From: Mesorhizobium sp. 113-3-3
GTDB taxonomy: Bacteria; Pseudomonadota; Alphaproteobacteria; Rhizobiales; Rhizobiaceae
NCBI RefSeq assembly: GCF_016756495.1
Contig: NZ_AP023243.1
Span: forward strand, 682,001 to 746,000
Length of the DNA stretch: 64,000 bases
Reading direction: 5' to 3'
In this document: one piece after another, positions 63,553 through 64,000 of the stretch
How the letters are laid out: every line of letters starts with the position of its first letter
Position numbering within the stretch: position 1 is the stretch's first letter
Made by a program: the position numbers and the translations under genes
Notes under the pieces: model-generated
The model's input: the letters and a program-made list of their open reading frames with translations, nothing else
Database searches by the model: none
Told to the model about the DNA's origin: nothing

Positions 63553-64000
63553 ATGGCCACGCAGATTTCGAAGACCGATTTCCGCGACGCCATGGCAAGG
63601 GTCTGCGCGCCGGTCAACATTGTCACGACCGACGGCCCGGCGGGGCGCGGCGGCTTCACCGCCACCGCCATGTGCAGCGTTTCCGACGAGCCGCCGACGC
63701 TCCTGGTGTGCATGAACGGCCGCTCGACGCAGGCCGCCATGTTCCTCGCCAACCGGCGCTTCTGCGTCAATGTGCTGACGCATGACCATATGCATCTGGC
63801 GGGAAAGTTTGCCGGCGCGACCAGGGACATGGAGGCCCGCTATTCGGCGGCGCGCTGGCAGACGCTGACCTCGGGCACGCCGGCACTGTCGGACGCGATC
63901 GTCAATTTCGACTGCGAGATCGAGGACGTGCATATCGTCGGCACGCACAATGTCATGATCGGCCGCGTCATCGATGTCCGGCACGGCAGCGGCGGCTCGG
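63553..64000 (+). CDS. hpaC: Flavin reductase, partner of HpaB (truncated by window edge)
   Basis: The first 149 codons of a flavin reductase-like FMN/FAD-binding protein: MATQISKTDFRDAMARVCAP opening, TTDGPAGRGGFTATAMCSVS flavin-binding segment, LLVCMNGRSTQAAMFLANRR and the later CEIEDVHIVGTHNVMIGRV. HpaC reduces FAD or FMN with NADH and supplies it to HpaB. The gene runs off the right end of the window, so its C-terminus is not seen. It is probably co-transcribed with hpaB. Confidence 0.88.
   Translation, partial: MATQISKTDFRDAMARVCAPVNIVTTDGPAGRGGFTATAMCSVSDEPPTLLVCMNGRSTQAAMFLANRRFCVNVLTHDHMHLAGKFAGATRDMEARYSAARWQTLTSGTPALSDAIVNFDCEIEDVHIVGTHNVMIGRVIDVRHGSGGS

Overview
The window is GC-rich (roughly 63 %) chromosomal DNA from an alphaproteobacterium of the order Hyphomicrobiales, most likely Mesorhizobium or a close Phyllobacteriaceae relative. 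The evidence is the rpmH-rnpA-yidC / ysxC / argB housekeeping set on one strand, the style of the ABC-transporter operons, and four copies of a RIME-like palindromic mosaic repeat. No taxon-specific marker was searched, so the genus is an inference. I see no transposase, integrase, phage gene or CRISPR array.

Layout. 0-9.9 kb: a Tat-signal mini-protein coupled to a GMC oxidoreductase; a MarR gene divergent from a 55-aa membrane microprotein plus an FAD monooxygenase; a TetR/VOC divergent pair with paired operators; a PuuB-like amine oxidase; phenylalanine hydroxylase divergent from an Lrp/AsnC regulator; and a BchE-like B12-binding radical SAM protein. 9.9-28.1 kb: the conserved minus-strand core argB, ysxC, yidC, rnpA, rpmH, interrupted by accessory modules. 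These are an amidase, an ECF sigma/anti-sigma pair with fasciclin and Tat-MsrB genes, two EmrAB efflux systems (one TetR-controlled, one behind a MarR that lacks its DNA-binding domain), a CatB-like acetyltransferase and a second fasciclin gene. 28.4-36.8 kb: an orphan histidine kinase, tRNA-Arg(ACG), an SDR, a two-component system whose presumed binding repeats also lie upstream of an isoprenylcysteine-methyltransferase-like gene, a probably frameshifted ABC exporter, and a RibD/DHFR-like reductase.

37-46.9 kb: a GntR regulator facing a PotDABC-type uptake operon with a gamma-glutamyltransferase, then a MITE-like inverted-repeat element, an acyl-CoA synthetase, a ketopantoate-reductase-like gene and an LprI-like protein. 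47.1-52.8 kb: three overlapping surface-polysaccharide genes (GT2, RgpF-like, and an 1183-aa WbsX-GT4-GT2 fusion). 52.9-60.9 kb: a tightly overlapped seven-gene minus-strand operon of amide sensor (AmiC-like), ANTAR antiterminator (AmiR-like), Dpp-type permeases, binding protein, acetamidase/formamidase and fused ATPases. It is preceded by a T-tailed hairpin that could be the antitermination target. 61.0-64.0 kb: an AraC regulator divergent from hpaB and a truncated hpaC (4-hydroxyphenylacetate hydroxylation).

Taken together, the region is a housekeeping backbone with many self-contained catabolic, transport and stress modules, each carrying its own regulator. The least conventional items are the AmiC/AmiR-controlled ABC-amidase operon with its leader hairpin, the decameric-repeat regulon linking the two-component system to the methyltransferase-like gene, the HTH-less MarR, the Tat mini-protein/GMC pair, and the BchE-like protein in an otherwise non-photosynthetic context.
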